NCBI RefSeq assembly: GCF_011064615.1
Contig: NZ_JAALJH010000057.1
Location: 1-64,000 of the forward strand
Source of the DNA: Aquisphaera insulae
GTDB taxonomy: Bacteria; Planctomycetota; Planctomycetia; Isosphaerales; Isosphaeraceae
Direction: 5' to 3'
DNA length: 64,000 nucleotides
Position numbers and translations under genes: made by a program
The notes under the pieces: model-generated
The model's input: the letters and a program-made list of their open reading frames with translations, nothing else
Told to the model about the DNA's origin: nothing
Databases searched by the model: none
Shown here: piece by piece, positions 8,875 through 18,266 of the stretch
Numbering within the stretch: position 1 is the first letter of the stretch
Layout of the letters: every line of letters begins with the position of its first letter

Positions 8875-9903
8875 TCAATACGAGTCGCTGCTGACCGCGT
8901 CGCCGAAATTGCGGGTGGCGAGCTTCTGGAGGACCCCCACCTTGGCGCCGGGGTTGATCCAGATCCGGGCGGTGCCGTCGGCGTTGAAGGGTACGCCCAG
9001 GGCCACGTTGGTGGCCGGGTCGATGGGCCAGCAGTCGATCGAGTCCTTGAGGAAGCGGACGCTGCCGTCGCAGAGGGCGACGTTGGCGCCGCCGGGGTGG
9101 CGGCTCTCCAGGCTCATGGCGATGTAGTCGCGGCCGGTGGCGTCGTCCAGCTTGAGGAACTTGTAGGACGCATTCACCGGGTAATACGCGTCGATCATCG
9201 TGTCGGTCCAGTAGCCGGAATTCCAGGCGTGGTACTTGGCCCGCCCCGCGGCGTCGAAGATGCCGTGGAGGTGCTCGCCGTAGAGCATCGTGTTGCTCGT
9301 TCCGTCGGTGATCTCCGAGAGCTTCGTCGAGCTGTGAGCATAGATCACGCCGTTCATGTTGGCCTTGCGGAGCGCGAAGGTCGGGTTGTCGATGTGGAGC
9401 CTCAGGCTCCACGCGCCGACGACGCCGCCGTAGCTGCTGTAGGCTTGCATCCAGTTGCCGCCCGCGGGCGCGCCGGGGTAGTTGGCCGGGTCGATGGCGA
9501 GCGGCTCCGAGGCCGAGGCGTCGCTCGGGCACTGGAAGGCGGAGAGGCCCACCCCGGCGATGGTGACGTTCGCCCCGGCGTAGAGCCCCCAGTCGAAGTT
9601 GACGGCGTTGAACACGCCCGGCTGCTCGAGCTGGGGGAGGATGTAGGCCAGCGTGCCCAGGTTCCACATCGACCCCGGCCAGGTGGAGTGCCGGGTGAAG
9701 CCCCCCGGCGGCAGCGTCGAGTGGGCCGACTCGTAGTTCATCGCGGCGAGCGCGAGCTGCTTGAGGTTGTTGGTGCACTGGGCCCGCCGGGCCGCCTCGC
9801 GGGCCGTCTGCACCGCGGGGAGCAGGAGCGCGATCAGGACGGCGATGATCGCGATCACGACCAGCAGCTCGATCAGCGTGAAGGCGGGGCGTTGCGTCGT
9901 CAT
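8875..9903 (-). CDS. DUF1559 pilin-like protein with type IV methylation signal
   Basis: A protein of about 342 residues that opens with PAFTLIELLVVIAIIA, the prepilin cleavage and methylation signal plus hydrophobic helix. It is followed by LLLPAVQTAREAARRAQC and NNLKQLALA, hallmarks of the DUF1559 family that is greatly expanded in planctomycetes. It also carries the late DGSVRFLKDSI motif. Such proteins are predicted to be processed by a prepilin peptidase and displayed as pseudopilin-like envelope proteins; individual functions are unknown. The ATG at 9903 places the motif at the usual distance; an upstream in-frame ATG at 9948 lies in AT-rich sequence and would add 15 residues. Confidence 0.9.
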   Translation of the reverse strand: MTTQRPAFTLIELLVVIAIIAVLIALLLPAVQTAREAARRAQCTNNLKQLALAAMNYESAHSTLPPGGFTRHSTWPGSMWNLGTLAYILPQLEQPGVFNAVNFDWGLYAGANVTIAGVGLSAFQCPSDASASEPLAIDPANYPGAPAGGNWMQAYSSYGGVVGAWSLRLHIDNPTFALRKANMNGVIYAHSSTKLSEITDGTSNTMLYGEHLHGIFDAAGRAKYHAWNSGYWTDTMIDAYYPVNASYKFLKLDDATGRDYIAMSLESRHPGGANVALCDGSVRFLKDSIDCWPIDPATNVALGVPFNADGTARIWINPGAKVGVLQKLATRNFGDAVSSDSY

Positions 9904-9941
9904 GCGGCTGTTGCCGTCATGTTTACAGGTGTTCAAGAAAA

Positions 9942-9970
9942 TTGTCATTATTGCATCGTGATAGTAGAAT
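9942..9970 (+). promoter_or_regulatory. Candidate sigma-70-type promoter for the GH116 gene
   Basis: TTGTCA (9942-9947) and TAGAAT (9965-9970) are separated by exactly 17 bases in an unusually AT-rich island. Transcription would begin near 9977, giving a leader of about 190 bases before the TTG start at 10169. The first ATG of the open frame would fall at the transcription start, which argues against its use. Confidence 0.55.
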
Positions 9971-10168
9971 CATTTAATGTGGACGCATGTCGGCGGGGCC
10001 TCGGCGCCCATTTCGAGCATACCGGCGGGCGGCTCCCTGGACAAGCGGACGCCCGGCGCGGGATCATCGGCGGCCGTGCGCCGCCGGGCGGCCTCGCCCG
10101 TTCCCGGCCTCTCCGCTCGCCCCCTCGAGGGCGACCCGCAAGCCCACCGGAACGAAGGAGTTCGTCCC

Positions 10169-13100
10169 TTGGAACCTCGAGAATCCTCCTCGCCTCGCGG
10201 CGACTCGTCCTGTGCCTCCTCGTCGTGCGGCTGCGGGCCCGTGCCCGCGCCGGCGTCCGGCCCCGTCGCGATCGGCCGGCGTGACTTCCTGGGGATCGTC
10301 GGGGCGGCGGCGGCGGCCGTGACGGTGCCGGGCTGGCCGGCGGTCGCCGGGCCGTTCGCCGCGGAGGATTTCGAGGACCTGGTCCCGAGGGACAAGAAGC
10401 TCAACCCGGACTGGCTTCGCAGGCTCATCCAGCGGGGCGAGCCTGAGGTCTACCGCGGCGCCGAGCTCGCCTTCGTCGGCATGCCGGTGGGGGGCATCGG
10501 CTGCGGGCAGCTCTACCTGGGCGGCGACGGCCGGCTCTGGTACTGGGACATCTTCACCTCGCTCACCCCCATCCGCCGCGAGGGGGTGATCTACGAGGGG
10601 CCGAACTACAAGAAGCCCCTTGAGCCGAAGTCGGTCGTCGAGCAGGGCTTTGCGATCCGCGTCAAGAAGGGGGATGAGACCGTGATCCGCCCCCTCGACA
10701 CCCGCGGCTTCCGCGACGTCTCGTTCCGCGGCGAGTACCCCATCGGCCGGGTGACCTACCGCGACGAGGCCGTGCCGGCGGAGGTCTCGCTCGAGGCCTT
10801 CTCGCCGTTCATCCCGCTCGACCTGGCGAGCTCGTCCCTGCCGGCGACGATCATGGCCTTCACGGTGAGGAACCCGGGCGATGCGCCGGTGGAAGTCTCG
10901 CTGGCCGGCTGGCTCGAGAACGCCGCGTGTCGCGACGGCTTCGGCGGGCGGGGCCTGCGACGGCACTTCGGGATCGAGGCGGGGCCCGGGGGCGGGGCGA
11001 TCCTCCACGGCAGCCTCCTCGAGGTCGTCCCACCCCCGGGCTCGGAGCGGTCCGAGTTCCTCTTCGAGGGCTTCGAGGGGGACGATCACGGCGACTGGAA
11101 GGCCGCGGGCACCGCGTTCGGCGACAAGCCCTATCGGGAGGACGAGCGGCGGTTCTACTCGGCCCTCACCGGCTACGAGGGCAAGGGATTCGCGAATTCT
11201 CACATGATGCGCCACGGGGAGGACCCCGCCGCGGCCGACGCCCACAAGGGGACGCTGACCAGCCGCGAGTTCACCGTCGAGCGCCGCTTCATCCACTTCC
11301 GGATCGGCGGCGGCTCCGACGTCAACCGGTTGGGCCTGCGCCTGCTCGTCGACGGCAAGGTGGTCCGCCGGGCCGCGGGCAGGGACGTCGGCGCGATGCG
11401 GGCCGCCGCCTTCGACGTCCGCGAGTTCGAGGGCAAGCGGGCCCGTCTCCAGATCGCGGACGACGCGGCCGGGGGCTGGGGGCACACGACGGTCGACCAG
11501 ATCGTCTTCTCGGACCGGCCGATGTACGCGACGGCGAGCGAGGTCCCCGGGTTCGGCTCGATGGCGCTGCGCCTCCTCGACGGCCCGGGTGAGGTCCTGG
11601 GCCGAATCCAGCGGACTCCCCGCGCGGCCGGCGCGGACGTCGTGAATCCGGCCGGGGCCTTCGACTCGCTCCGCCTCCAATCCCGAGGGGAGATCGGGAT
11701 GGAGGACGAGCACCTCGTCGGCACGCTCGGGCGGACGACGACGATCGCGCCGGGCCAATCGGCCGAGTTCCGCTTCGTGATCTCCTGGTTCTTCCCCGAC
11801 TACAGCAAGAACCCGGGCGAGATGTCGGCCATCGCCGGCATGGAGAAGAACCGCCGGGCCTACGCCGCGCGGTTCGACGGCGCGAAGGCCGTGGCGGATC
11901 ACGTCGCCAAGGACTTCGACCGGCTGGCCGGGCAGACGCGGCTCTGGGTGAGGACCTGGTACGACTCGACCCTGCCGCACTGGTTCCTCGACCGCACCAT
12001 GATCCCGGTGAACACGCTGGCGACGCAGACCTTCCACGCCTTCGACGGCGGCCGGTTCTGGGCCTGGGAGGGGGTGGACTGCTGCGCCGGGACCTGCCAG
12101 CACGTCTGGCAGTACGCCCAGTCGGTCGGCCGGCTGTTCCCGGCGATCGAGCGCGACCTCCGCGAGCGGGTCGACTTCGGCCTGGCCTGGCACGACGACG
12201 GCGCCATGGACTTCCGCTCCGAGAACGACCGGAGCGTGGCCCACGACGGCTTCTGCGGCACCATCCTCCGGACCTATCGCGAGCACCAGATGTCCCCCGA
12301 CGCCGCCTTCCTGAAGCGGCTCTGGCCGCGGGTGAGGAAGTCGCTCGAGTTCATCAGCGCCCAGGACGCCGACGGCGACGGCCTGCTCGAGGGCAAGCAG
12401 ATGAACACGCTGGACTCGGCCTGGTACGGGCCGATGGCCTGGATCAGCTCGCTCTACCTCGCCGCCATGGCCGCCGGCGCCGCGATGGCCGACGAGATGG
12501 GCGACGCCGCGTTCGCCGCGCGCTGCCGGCAGGTCGTGGAGGCGGGCAAGAAGAGCCTGGTCAAGGCGCTCTACAACGGCGAGTACTTCATCCACAAGCC
12601 GCCGGACTACACGCGGAACAACACCAACATCGGTTGCCACTCCGACCAGATGCTCGGCCAGAGCATGGCCTTCCAGGTGGGCCTGCCGCGGGTCGTCCCC
12701 GAGGCCGAGGCGCGCGTCGCCCTGCGTTCGATCTGGCGGTACAACTTCACCCCGGACGTCGGCCCGTATCGCGAGAAGTTCCGGACGATCAAGGGGGGCC
12801 GCTGGTACGCGATGCCCGGCGAGGGGGGGCTCCTGATGACGACCTTCCCGAAGGGGGGCGCGGAGAAGGCCACCGGATCGAGCTCCAACTTCGCCTATTA
12901 CTTCAACGAATGCTGGACCGGCTTCGAGTACCAGGTCGCCGCGCAGATGTTCTGGGAAGGGATGTCCACGGAAGCCCTGGCGATCGTCCGGATGGTCCAC
13001 GACCGGTATCATCCCGCCCGGCGGAACCCGTACAACGAGGTCGAGTGCTCCGACCACTACTCCCGCGCCATGGCCAGCCACGGCGCGTTCCTCGGCGCCT

Positions 13101-13444
13101 GCGGCTTCGAGCACCACGGCCCGAAGGGCCACCTGGGCTTCGCCCCCCGGATCACCCCGGAGGACTTCCGCGTCCCGTTCACCGCCGCCGATGCCTGGGG
13201 CACCTTCGCCCAGAAGCGCGAGGGTGCGGGCCAGTCCGAGAGGGTCGAGGTCCGCTGGGGCTCGCTCCGGCTGAAGACGCTGGCCTTCGAGGCGCCCGAG
13301 GGCGCGCGGTTCACGGCCGCGAAGGCCGCCGCGGGCCGTCCCGTCGCCGCCACCGTGGCGCAGGAAGGCCGTCGCGTGGTGGTCACGCTCGGCGAGGAGG
13401 TCCGCCTGGCCGCCGGGGAGACGCTCGTGGTCGACCTGTCCTGA
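10169..13444 (+). CDS. GH116-family glycoside hydrolase, Tat-exported
   Basis: About 1091 residues, related to bacterial GH116 beta-glucosidases and the human non-lysosomal glucosylceramidase GBA2. A Tat signal, GRRDFLGIVG (Arg pair about 37-38), is preceded by a Cys-rich stretch and followed by an Ala-rich helix. The N-terminal beta-sandwich (about 70-560) includes FVGMPVGGIGCGQLYLGG and GRLWYWDIF, typical of the family. The (alpha/alpha)6 catalytic region (about 600-1000) includes WAWEGVDCC, DGDGLLEGKQMNTLD with NTLDSAWYG as the probable acid/base segment, and a C-terminal Gly-rich region. The TTG at 10169 is preferred because AAGGAG lies eight bases upstream; the first ATG of the frame lies at 9977. 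The exact sugar is not known. Confidence 0.88.
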   Translation: MEPRESSSPRGDSSCASSSCGCGPVPAPASGPVAIGRRDFLGIVGAAAAAVTVPGWPAVAGPFAAEDFEDLVPRDKKLNPDWLRRLIQRGEPEVYRGAELAFVGMPVGGIGCGQLYLGGDGRLWYWDIFTSLTPIRREGVIYEGPNYKKPLEPKSVVEQGFAIRVKKGDETVIRPLDTRGFRDVSFRGEYPIGRVTYRDEAVPAEVSLEAFSPFIPLDLASSSLPATIMAFTVRNPGDAPVEVSLAGWLENAACRDGFGGRGLRRHFGIEAGPGGGAILHGSLLEVVPPPGSERSEFLFEGFEGDDHGDWKAAGTAFGDKPYREDERRFYSALTGYEGKGFANSHMMRHGEDPAAADAHKGTLTSREFTVERRFIHFRIGGGSDVNRLGLRLLVDGKVVRRAAGRDVGAMRAAAFDVREFEGKRARLQIADDAAGGWGHTTVDQIVFSDRPMYATASEVPGFGSMALRLLDGPGEVLGRIQRTPRAAGADVVNPAGAFDSLRLQSRGEIGMEDEHLVGTLGRTTTIAPGQSAEFRFVISWFFPDYSKNPGEMSAIAGMEKNRRAYAARFDGAKAVADHVAKDFDRLAGQTRLWVRTWYDSTLPHWFLDRTMIPVNTLATQTFHAFDGGRFWAWEGVDCCAGTCQHVWQYAQSVGRLFPAIERDLRERVDFGLAWHDDGAMDFRSENDRSVAHDGFCGTILRTYREHQMSPDAAFLKRLWPRVRKSLEFISAQDADGDGLLEGKQMNTLDSAWYGPMAWISSLYLAAMAAGAAMADEMGDAAFAARCRQVVEAGKKSLVKALYNGEYFIHKPPDYTRNNTNIGCHSDQMLGQSMAFQVGLPRVVPEAEARVALRSIWRYNFTPDVGPYREKFRTIKGGRWYAMPGEGGLLMTTFPKGGAEKATGSSSNFAYYFNECWTGFEYQVAAQMFWEGMSTEALAIVRMVHDRYHPARRNPYNEVECSDHYSRAMASHGAFLGACGFEHHGPKGHLGFAPRITPEDFRVPFTAADAWGTFAQKREGAGQSERVEVRWGSLRLKTLAFEAPEGARFTAAKAAAGRPVAATVAQEGRRVVVTLGEEVRLAAGETLVVDLS

Positions 13445-13479
13445 CGCAGAGCGCGACGAGGGCGGCGGCTGACGGGCGC

Positions 13480-15555
13480 CTACCTGGCCCGCATCGCCGC
13501 CCCGACGAGCTTCCGCGCCTCGGCATCGTCGGGCTGCCAGGACGCAAGCTGGCGGGCGAGGCGGTGGGCCGTCGCGGCGTCCTTCGAGGTCATGGCCGGG
13601 TGTTCGAGCAGGTCCTCGATCAGGCCGCGGAAGGCCGGGGCGAGCGCCCACTGATAGCACGGGGCGGCGGCGGACCTGTCGCCGAGGAGCGACGCCGCGA
13701 CGGCCCCCGCGCGGCGGAGGAGGGCCGCGGACTCGCCGCGATCCTCCGCCGCGTCCAGCATTCCCGCGTACTCCCGCAGGGTCTCGATGAGCCCCGTGCG
13801 GATCCAGATGTAGTCCGGGTGTTCCGCCGCGAGCTGCTCGTAGAGCGCGATCGACCGGCGATAGTCGTCCCGGCCCTCGCGACGACCGAGGACCAATCGG
13901 CCGTAGCCGGCCTGGCGGGCGGCCGTGGCCAGCGTCTCGCGAACGCCCCTCGTGTCGTCGAAAATCCCGGGGATCCGATCGTCGTACGCGATCGCGAGGC
14001 GGAGGAGCCGTGCGGTTTCCGGATCGCCGGAGAGCGGTCGGGATTTGTCCTCGACCAGCGGTCGGACGGCCTGATCGAAGGCCCCGAGTGCGTACTCGAT
14101 CCCCAGCCTCTGCCGGGCGAGGGCCCGGTCGAGCCTGTTCACCGCCCGCCAAAGGACGAACGAGATCGCCGACAAGCTGATCAGCAGCGCGACGACCGAG
14201 GTCGTCACGGCCGAGCGGTGGCGGCGGGCCCATTTCGCCGCCCGATCCAGCGGGCCCGGCCGCCGGGCGCGGATCGGCCGGTCGTCGAGGAACCGCCTCA
14301 GGTCCTCGGCCATCGCCGCGGCGCTCGCGTACCGCGCCGCGGGCTCCTTCTCCATGGCCTTGAGGATGATCGTCTCCAGGTCCTTCGGGACGGCCGGGGT
14401 GATCGAGCGCACTGGCGGCGGCTCGTCTTGGAGGATCTTCCGGAGCAGCTCGTGCCGGTCCGGGGCGTGGAAGGCGGGCCGGAGCGTGACGAGCTCGTAG
14501 AGCGTGACGCCCAGCGAGTAGATGTCGGTCGCCGGGCCGACGCCGCCCCGGTCGGCGCGGACCTGCTCCGGGCTCATGTAGCGGAGGGTGCCCACGAGGT
14601 CGCCGGTCTGCGTCAGGCCCGGGTCCTCGGTCGAGATCCGGGCCAGGCCGAAGTCCGCCACCCAGAGCTTGCCCCGTGCGTCCACCAGCAGGTTGGACGC
14701 CTTGACGTCGCGGTGGACCACGCCGAGCTCGTGGGCGTGCTGGAGCGCCTCCGCGGCCTCGATCCCCAGGCGGGCCGCCTCTCGCCCGCGCGCCCGGGTC
14801 AGCGATTCGTGGAGCGAGGATCGCGGCGCCGACGGGATCTCGGTGGAAGGGGGCCGAGCCTCCCCGGCGTCGGCCATGTCGCCCGCGGTCGCTCCTGCCC
14901 GCTGGCCTCCCCAGGGAGAGGCCGCCCGGAGGTCCTGGATGATCCGGGTCAGCGAGGGGCCGTCGATCAATTGCATCGCGAAGTAGCGCGTGCCTCGGTC
15001 CGAGCCCACGGCATGCACCGGGACGATGTGCTCGTGCTGCAGCAGCGCGGCGGCCTGCGCCTCCACCTGGAACCGCTGGCACTGGCGGGCGTCCCGGGAG
15101 GCCGACGTCGGCAGGACCTTGAGCGCCACGCGTCGGCCCAGGCTGAGCTGCTCCGCCTCGTAGACGACCCCCATGCCGCCGCGGCCGATCTCGCGAATCA
15201 GGCGGAATTCCCCCAGGGTGCGCGGCCATTCGGCGGTCCCGGGCGCGTCCGCCTCGGCTCCGGCCGGTGCCGGCGAGAAGTCGAAGGCCGCCGCGTTCAC
15301 CAGGTCCAGCCCGTCCAGGCATTCGCCGAGCACGCCCGCGATCTCCGGATATCGCGCCAGGAATTCCGCACGGCTGGGCCGGCGGCCGCCCCGGAGCAGC
15401 CCGGAATACTCCTCGAGCGCCGCCGCGATCCCCGAATCCGACGAGGCGAGGAAGTCCATGGTCGACCCGTACGGTCGCTCCGAGTCGCGGGCCCCCGGCT
15501 TGATCGGTGACATTGGGTTCACCCCGGCCATGATCGATCCGAGCGTTGATTTCAT
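13480..15555 (-). CDS. Membrane Ser/Thr protein kinase (PknB-like)
   Basis: A 691-residue protein. The kinase domain (about 115-425) has the IGRGGMGVV loop, the ALKV lysine, HRDVKASN catalytic loop, DFGLA and YMSPEQ, so all key residues are present. A proline- and Ala-containing insert lies in the N-lobe/C-lobe region. One membrane helix (about 455-477, LLISLSAISF) separates it from an extracytoplasmic part of about 215 residues with repeated helical pairs, probably TPR-like (LGRREGRDDYRRSIALYEQLA). Planctomycete genomes carry many of these kinases; no substrate is evident here. Several ATGs lie at the start (15555, 15531, 15513) and none has a good ribosome binding site. It converges with the GH116 gene. 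Confidence 0.9.
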   Translation of the reverse strand: MKSTLGSIMAGVNPMSPIKPGARDSERPYGSTMDFLASSDSGIAAALEEYSGLLRGGRRPSRAEFLARYPEIAGVLGECLDGLDLVNAAAFDFSPAPAGAEADAPGTAEWPRTLGEFRLIREIGRGGMGVVYEAEQLSLGRRVALKVLPTSASRDARQCQRFQVEAQAAALLQHEHIVPVHAVGSDRGTRYFAMQLIDGPSLTRIIQDLRAASPWGGQRAGATAGDMADAGEARPPSTEIPSAPRSSLHESLTRARGREAARLGIEAAEALQHAHELGVVHRDVKASNLLVDARGKLWVADFGLARISTEDPGLTQTGDLVGTLRYMSPEQVRADRGGVGPATDIYSLGVTLYELVTLRPAFHAPDRHELLRKILQDEPPPVRSITPAVPKDLETIILKAMEKEPAARYASAAAMAEDLRRFLDDRPIRARRPGPLDRAAKWARRHRSAVTTSVVALLISLSAISFVLWRAVNRLDRALARQRLGIEYALGAFDQAVRPLVEDKSRPLSGDPETARLLRLAIAYDDRIPGIFDDTRGVRETLATAARQAGYGRLVLGRREGRDDYRRSIALYEQLAAEHPDYIWIRTGLIETLREYAGMLDAAEDRGESAALLRRAGAVAASLLGDRSAAAPCYQWALAPAFRGLIEDLLEHPAMTSKDAATAHRLARQLASWQPDDAEARKLVGAAMRAR

Positions 15556-15685
15556 CGAACCCGGGCGCGCAGACGACCCCGGCCACGAGGCGCGACTAAC
15601 ATCAAGGTCGCGGAAAGTCGCCGGAGGCGCCGCGCGTGACCTGCAAAAATCGCCCCTTCGTCCCCCCAGTGGAGCGATGCGGGCC

Positions 15686-15691
15686 TATAAT
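15686..15691 (+). promoter_or_regulatory. Perfect TATAAT -10 box upstream of msrA
   Basis: TATAAT lies 43 bases before the msrA start codon in otherwise GC-rich DNA. No good -35 hexamer is seen at 16-18 bases, so this is only a partial promoter match. Confidence 0.4.
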
Positions 15692-15734
15692 GCAGGGCAT
15701 CCAACATCACCCGTGCCCCTCGAGGAGTGCCGCC

Positions 15735-16475
15735 ATGTTCGATCTCCCCTCGATCTCGTCCCTGGGACTGGCCGTCGTCATCGGGCTCCTTGGCCAGGGG
15801 CAGGATGGCGGCGCGGCCAAGAAGGAGGGGGGCGACGCGACCGCCGGCAAGGCCGCGGCGAAGCGGAAGACGCTGGAAAAGGCCACCTTCGGCGGAGGGT
15901 GCTTCTGGTGCACGGAGGCCGTCTTCGAGCGGATCCCCGGGGTGAAGTCGGTCGTCTCGGGCTATTCCGGGGGGAACGTCCCCAGCCCGACGTACGAGCA
16001 GGTCAGCTCCGGCCTGACCGGGCACGCCGAGGTCATCCAGGTCGAGTTCGACCCGGAGGTCCTCCCGTTCAGCAAGCTGCTCCACTACTTCTGGACGGCC
16101 CACGACCCGACGACCCTGAACAGCCAGGGGCCCGACTTCGGCACCCAGTACCGGTCGATCATCCTCTATCATGACCAGGACCAGAAGGAGGAGGCCGTCC
16201 GGCAGCTCAGGGAGTTCAACGCCCATCGTCCCCGGCGCACGCCCGCGGTGACGCAGATCGTCCCGTTCGAGGCATTCTACCCCGCCGAGGCCTATCACCA
16301 GGACTACTACCGGGCCCACCCGGACGCCGACTACAGCCAGGCGATCATCGAGCCCAAGGTCCACAAGATCCGCCAGAAGCTCAAGCAGGAAGCGGCTGCG
16401 GAGGCGCGGGCCGAGAAGGCGAAGAGCAAGGAGCAGGACGCGGAGAAGACGAAGGCGAAATCCGGCTCGGAGTGA
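15735..16475 (+). CDS. msrA: Peptide methionine-S-sulfoxide reductase MsrA, exported form
   Basis: A 246-residue protein that reduces methionine-S-sulfoxide in proteins. The FGGGCFWCTEAVF motif holds the catalytic Cys (about residue 56), and GYSGG, HAEV, FWTAHDPTT and the HQDY segment are conserved. It has a hydrophobic N-terminus (about 4-19) that looks like a signal peptide or anchor followed by a Lys/Ala-rich linker, so the enzyme probably repairs proteins in the periplasm. The C-terminal 40 residues are Lys/Glu-rich and probably disordered. The ATG at 15735 has GAGGAG seven bases upstream. The downstream Gfo/Idh gene is 153 bases away on the same strand. Confidence 0.95.
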   Translation: MFDLPSISSLGLAVVIGLLGQGQDGGAAKKEGGDATAGKAAAKRKTLEKATFGGGCFWCTEAVFERIPGVKSVVSGYSGGNVPSPTYEQVSSGLTGHAEVIQVEFDPEVLPFSKLLHYFWTAHDPTTLNSQGPDFGTQYRSIILYHDQDQKEEAVRQLREFNAHRPRRTPAVTQIVPFEAFYPAEAYHQDYYRAHPDADYSQAIIEPKVHKIRQKLKQEAAAEARAEKAKSKEQDAEKTKAKSGSE

Positions 16476-16628
16476 CCGGAGGGCGAGCCTCGTCCGCGAT
16501 GAGATTGGCTCGCGTCGCGCCGGGTGATATCCTGGACCGTCGCGCCGGGGCCGCGTGGTGCCTCCGTGCCGCCGCATCCGTGTTCGTCCGGCCCGCATGT
16601 CCGGCCGCGCTGAAGTCGGAGTCTGCTA

Positions 16629-17639
16629 ATGATTCGCGTTGGGATCGTCGGGCTGGGTTACATGGGCCGGATGCACTACCGCTGCTGGAGCGGTCTACCG
16701 GGCGCGAAGGTCACCGCCGTCTGCGAGGCGAGCCCCAAGGTGCTGGCCGATGCCGGCAAGCCCACCAAGGGGAACGTGGAAGGCGCCGCGGAGCACATCG
16801 ACCTGGACAGCCTGAGCGTCTACTCGGACCTGGGCAAGCTCCTGGCCGCGGGCGAGGTCGATGCCCTGTCGATCACGCTGCCGACGTTCCTCCACGCCGA
16901 CACCACGGTCCAGGGCCTGGAGGCCGGCGTCCACGTCCTCTGCGAGAAGCCGATGGCGCTCACCGTCGCCGACTGCGACCGCATGGTGGCCGCGGCGGCG
17001 AAGGCCGGCAAGACGCTCCAGATCGGCCATTGCATCCGGTTCTGGCCCGAGTACGTGGCCGCCCGCAACCTGATCAAGGGGGGCCGGTACGGAAAGCCGA
17101 TCGCGGCCTCGTTCCGCCGCTATTCGACGATGCCGGCGTGGAGCCCGGATAGCTGGTTCGCCGACGAGCAGCGCAGCGGGGGCCAGCCTCTGGACCTGCA
17201 CATCCACGACACGGATTACGTCCATTACGCCTTCGGCATGCCCGCCACGGTCAGCAGCGTGGCCGACCCGCACCAGACCTACATCTCGACCCAGTACCAT
17301 TACCCGGACGGCCCGGCCATCGTGGCCGAGAGCACCTGGCGGATGGCCAAGGGCTATGCCTTCGAGATGAGCTTCGTGATCGTCCTGGAAGGCGCGACGA
17401 TCCTCTATGACTGCAATGCCAAGCCCGCCTTCCGGGTCCTCACCTCCGACGGCAGCACACCCGACCTGACGCTCCCCACCGGCGGCGACGGCTACGCCCG
17501 CGAGGTCGAGCACTTCGCCCGCGTCCTCGCCGGCGAGCCCGTCGATCCGGTCATCACCCCGAACGACGCGCGGGAGACCATCCGCCTGGTCCTGGCCGAG
17601 AAGGAGTCGGCCCGGGAGGGGCGGGCGGTGGGGCTGTAG
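16629..17639 (+). CDS. Gfo/Idh/MocA-family oxidoreductase
   Basis: A 336-residue NAD(P)-dependent dehydrogenase of sugars or inositol-like substrates. The Rossmann motif GIVGLGYMG starts at residue 5. The family signature EKPMALT (about 106-112) contains the conserved Lys, and the C-terminal half has the alpha/beta substrate-binding fold with GGQPLDLHIHDTDYVHY, where Asp and His are likely to be catalytic. No signal peptide, so cytoplasmic. GGAG precedes the ATG by seven bases. The substrate cannot be told from the sequence, and the neighbours (msrA, DUF4276) give no pathway. Confidence 0.92.
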   Translation: MIRVGIVGLGYMGRMHYRCWSGLPGAKVTAVCEASPKVLADAGKPTKGNVEGAAEHIDLDSLSVYSDLGKLLAAGEVDALSITLPTFLHADTTVQGLEAGVHVLCEKPMALTVADCDRMVAAAAKAGKTLQIGHCIRFWPEYVAARNLIKGGRYGKPIAASFRRYSTMPAWSPDSWFADEQRSGGQPLDLHIHDTDYVHYAFGMPATVSSVADPHQTYISTQYHYPDGPAIVAESTWRMAKGYAFEMSFVIVLEGATILYDCNAKPAFRVLTSDGSTPDLTLPTGGDGYAREVEHFARVLAGEPVDPVITPNDARETIRLVLAEKESAREGRAVGL

Positions 17640-17651
17640 CAGCCCTCGCCG

Positions 17652-18266
17652 TCAAAGCTCTGTCCCGCCGCTCAGCTTGATGATCGTGTTGACGAATGCC
17701 CTGAGCTCAGGGCAGGCGTCTACGGCGATCCCGAGGTCCTGTCCCTTCAGGATCCGGCCGGCGTCTCGGGTCTTGATATACCCTTGGGTCCTCGTGCCGA
17801 TCCGGAAGGCCTCCTGGAGTCGATGGGCCGGAGAATTGCCATGGTTCACTCGCTCGGGATGGCGGCCGGGCGGTTGTCGATTGCAGCCGGTCAGCTCCCG
17901 GATTCGATCCCAGTAGGGCAGCAGCCACGCCTCAAAGTCATGAAGGGCTACGTGAGGATAAAACCTGGCTTCCGGGCCCACCCATTCGCGCATCTTCTTC
18001 TTGGCATCCTCGGCGGTGGCGAAGTCAGGGGGGACCTTCCCTGTGTATACATCCGTGAGGGCGATGACGGCATCGGCCGGATGTCGTCCGGTACTCAGGA
18101 GTCTCTCGACGACGCGCTTCAGCTTCTGCTGAGTCGGGATACGACCGTCATAGGGAGCGAAGGCCAGGCTTGGCATCTTGCCGGCGAGCTTCTTGCCGAG
18201 AAATGGCAGGAGGAAGGGCTTGAAGGCTGTCTCCGTCCTCCCTTCGACGAGGATCTCAATCCTCAT
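17652..18266 (-). CDS. DUF4276-family protein, TOPRIM-like candidate nuclease
   Basis: A 204-residue protein. Its first residues carry LVEGRTE (Glu8 and Glu12), which matches the first acidic motif of TOPRIM-like nucleases, and Asp72 in ALTDVY is in the right place for the second acidic motif. DUF4276 proteins are commonly coded beside an AAA ATPase. Here the start ATG overlaps the stop of the ATPase gene in an ATGA junction, so the two are translated together. GGAG lies seven bases upstream. By analogy with ATPase plus TOPRIM pairs such as PARIS (AriA/AriB), it may be the effector of an anti-phage system; this is inferred, not shown. The conserved HDFEAWLL segment is family-specific. Confidence 0.8.
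   Translation of the reverse strand: MRIEILVEGRTETAFKPFLLPFLGKKLAGKMPSLAFAPYDGRIPTQQKLKRVVERLLSTGRHPADAVIALTDVYTGKVPPDFATAEDAKKKMREWVGPEARFYPHVALHDFEAWLLPYWDRIRELTGCNRQPPGRHPERVNHGNSPAHRLQEAFRIGTRTQGYIKTRDAGRILKGQDLGIAVDACPELRAFVNTIIKLSGGTEL

Noticed and set aside
6470..9127. Open frame of about 885 codons on the plus strand across the lipoprotein gene
   Set aside because: It runs opposite to the lipoprotein with lipobox and GHSMGG; its own translation has no recognisable fold.
9977..10168. Upstream ATG start for the GH116 gene, adding 64 residues
   Set aside because: It coincides with the predicted transcription start, the extra residues are low-complexity, and the TTG at 10169 has a good ribosome binding site.
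10064..15586. A very long open frame on the minus strand (over 1800 codons) across the GH116 and kinase genes
   Set aside because: It is antisense to the well-supported GH116 gene and shows only codon-bias-driven low-complexity sequence (Arg, Gly, Val, Asp-rich) with no domain; typical of high-GC DNA.
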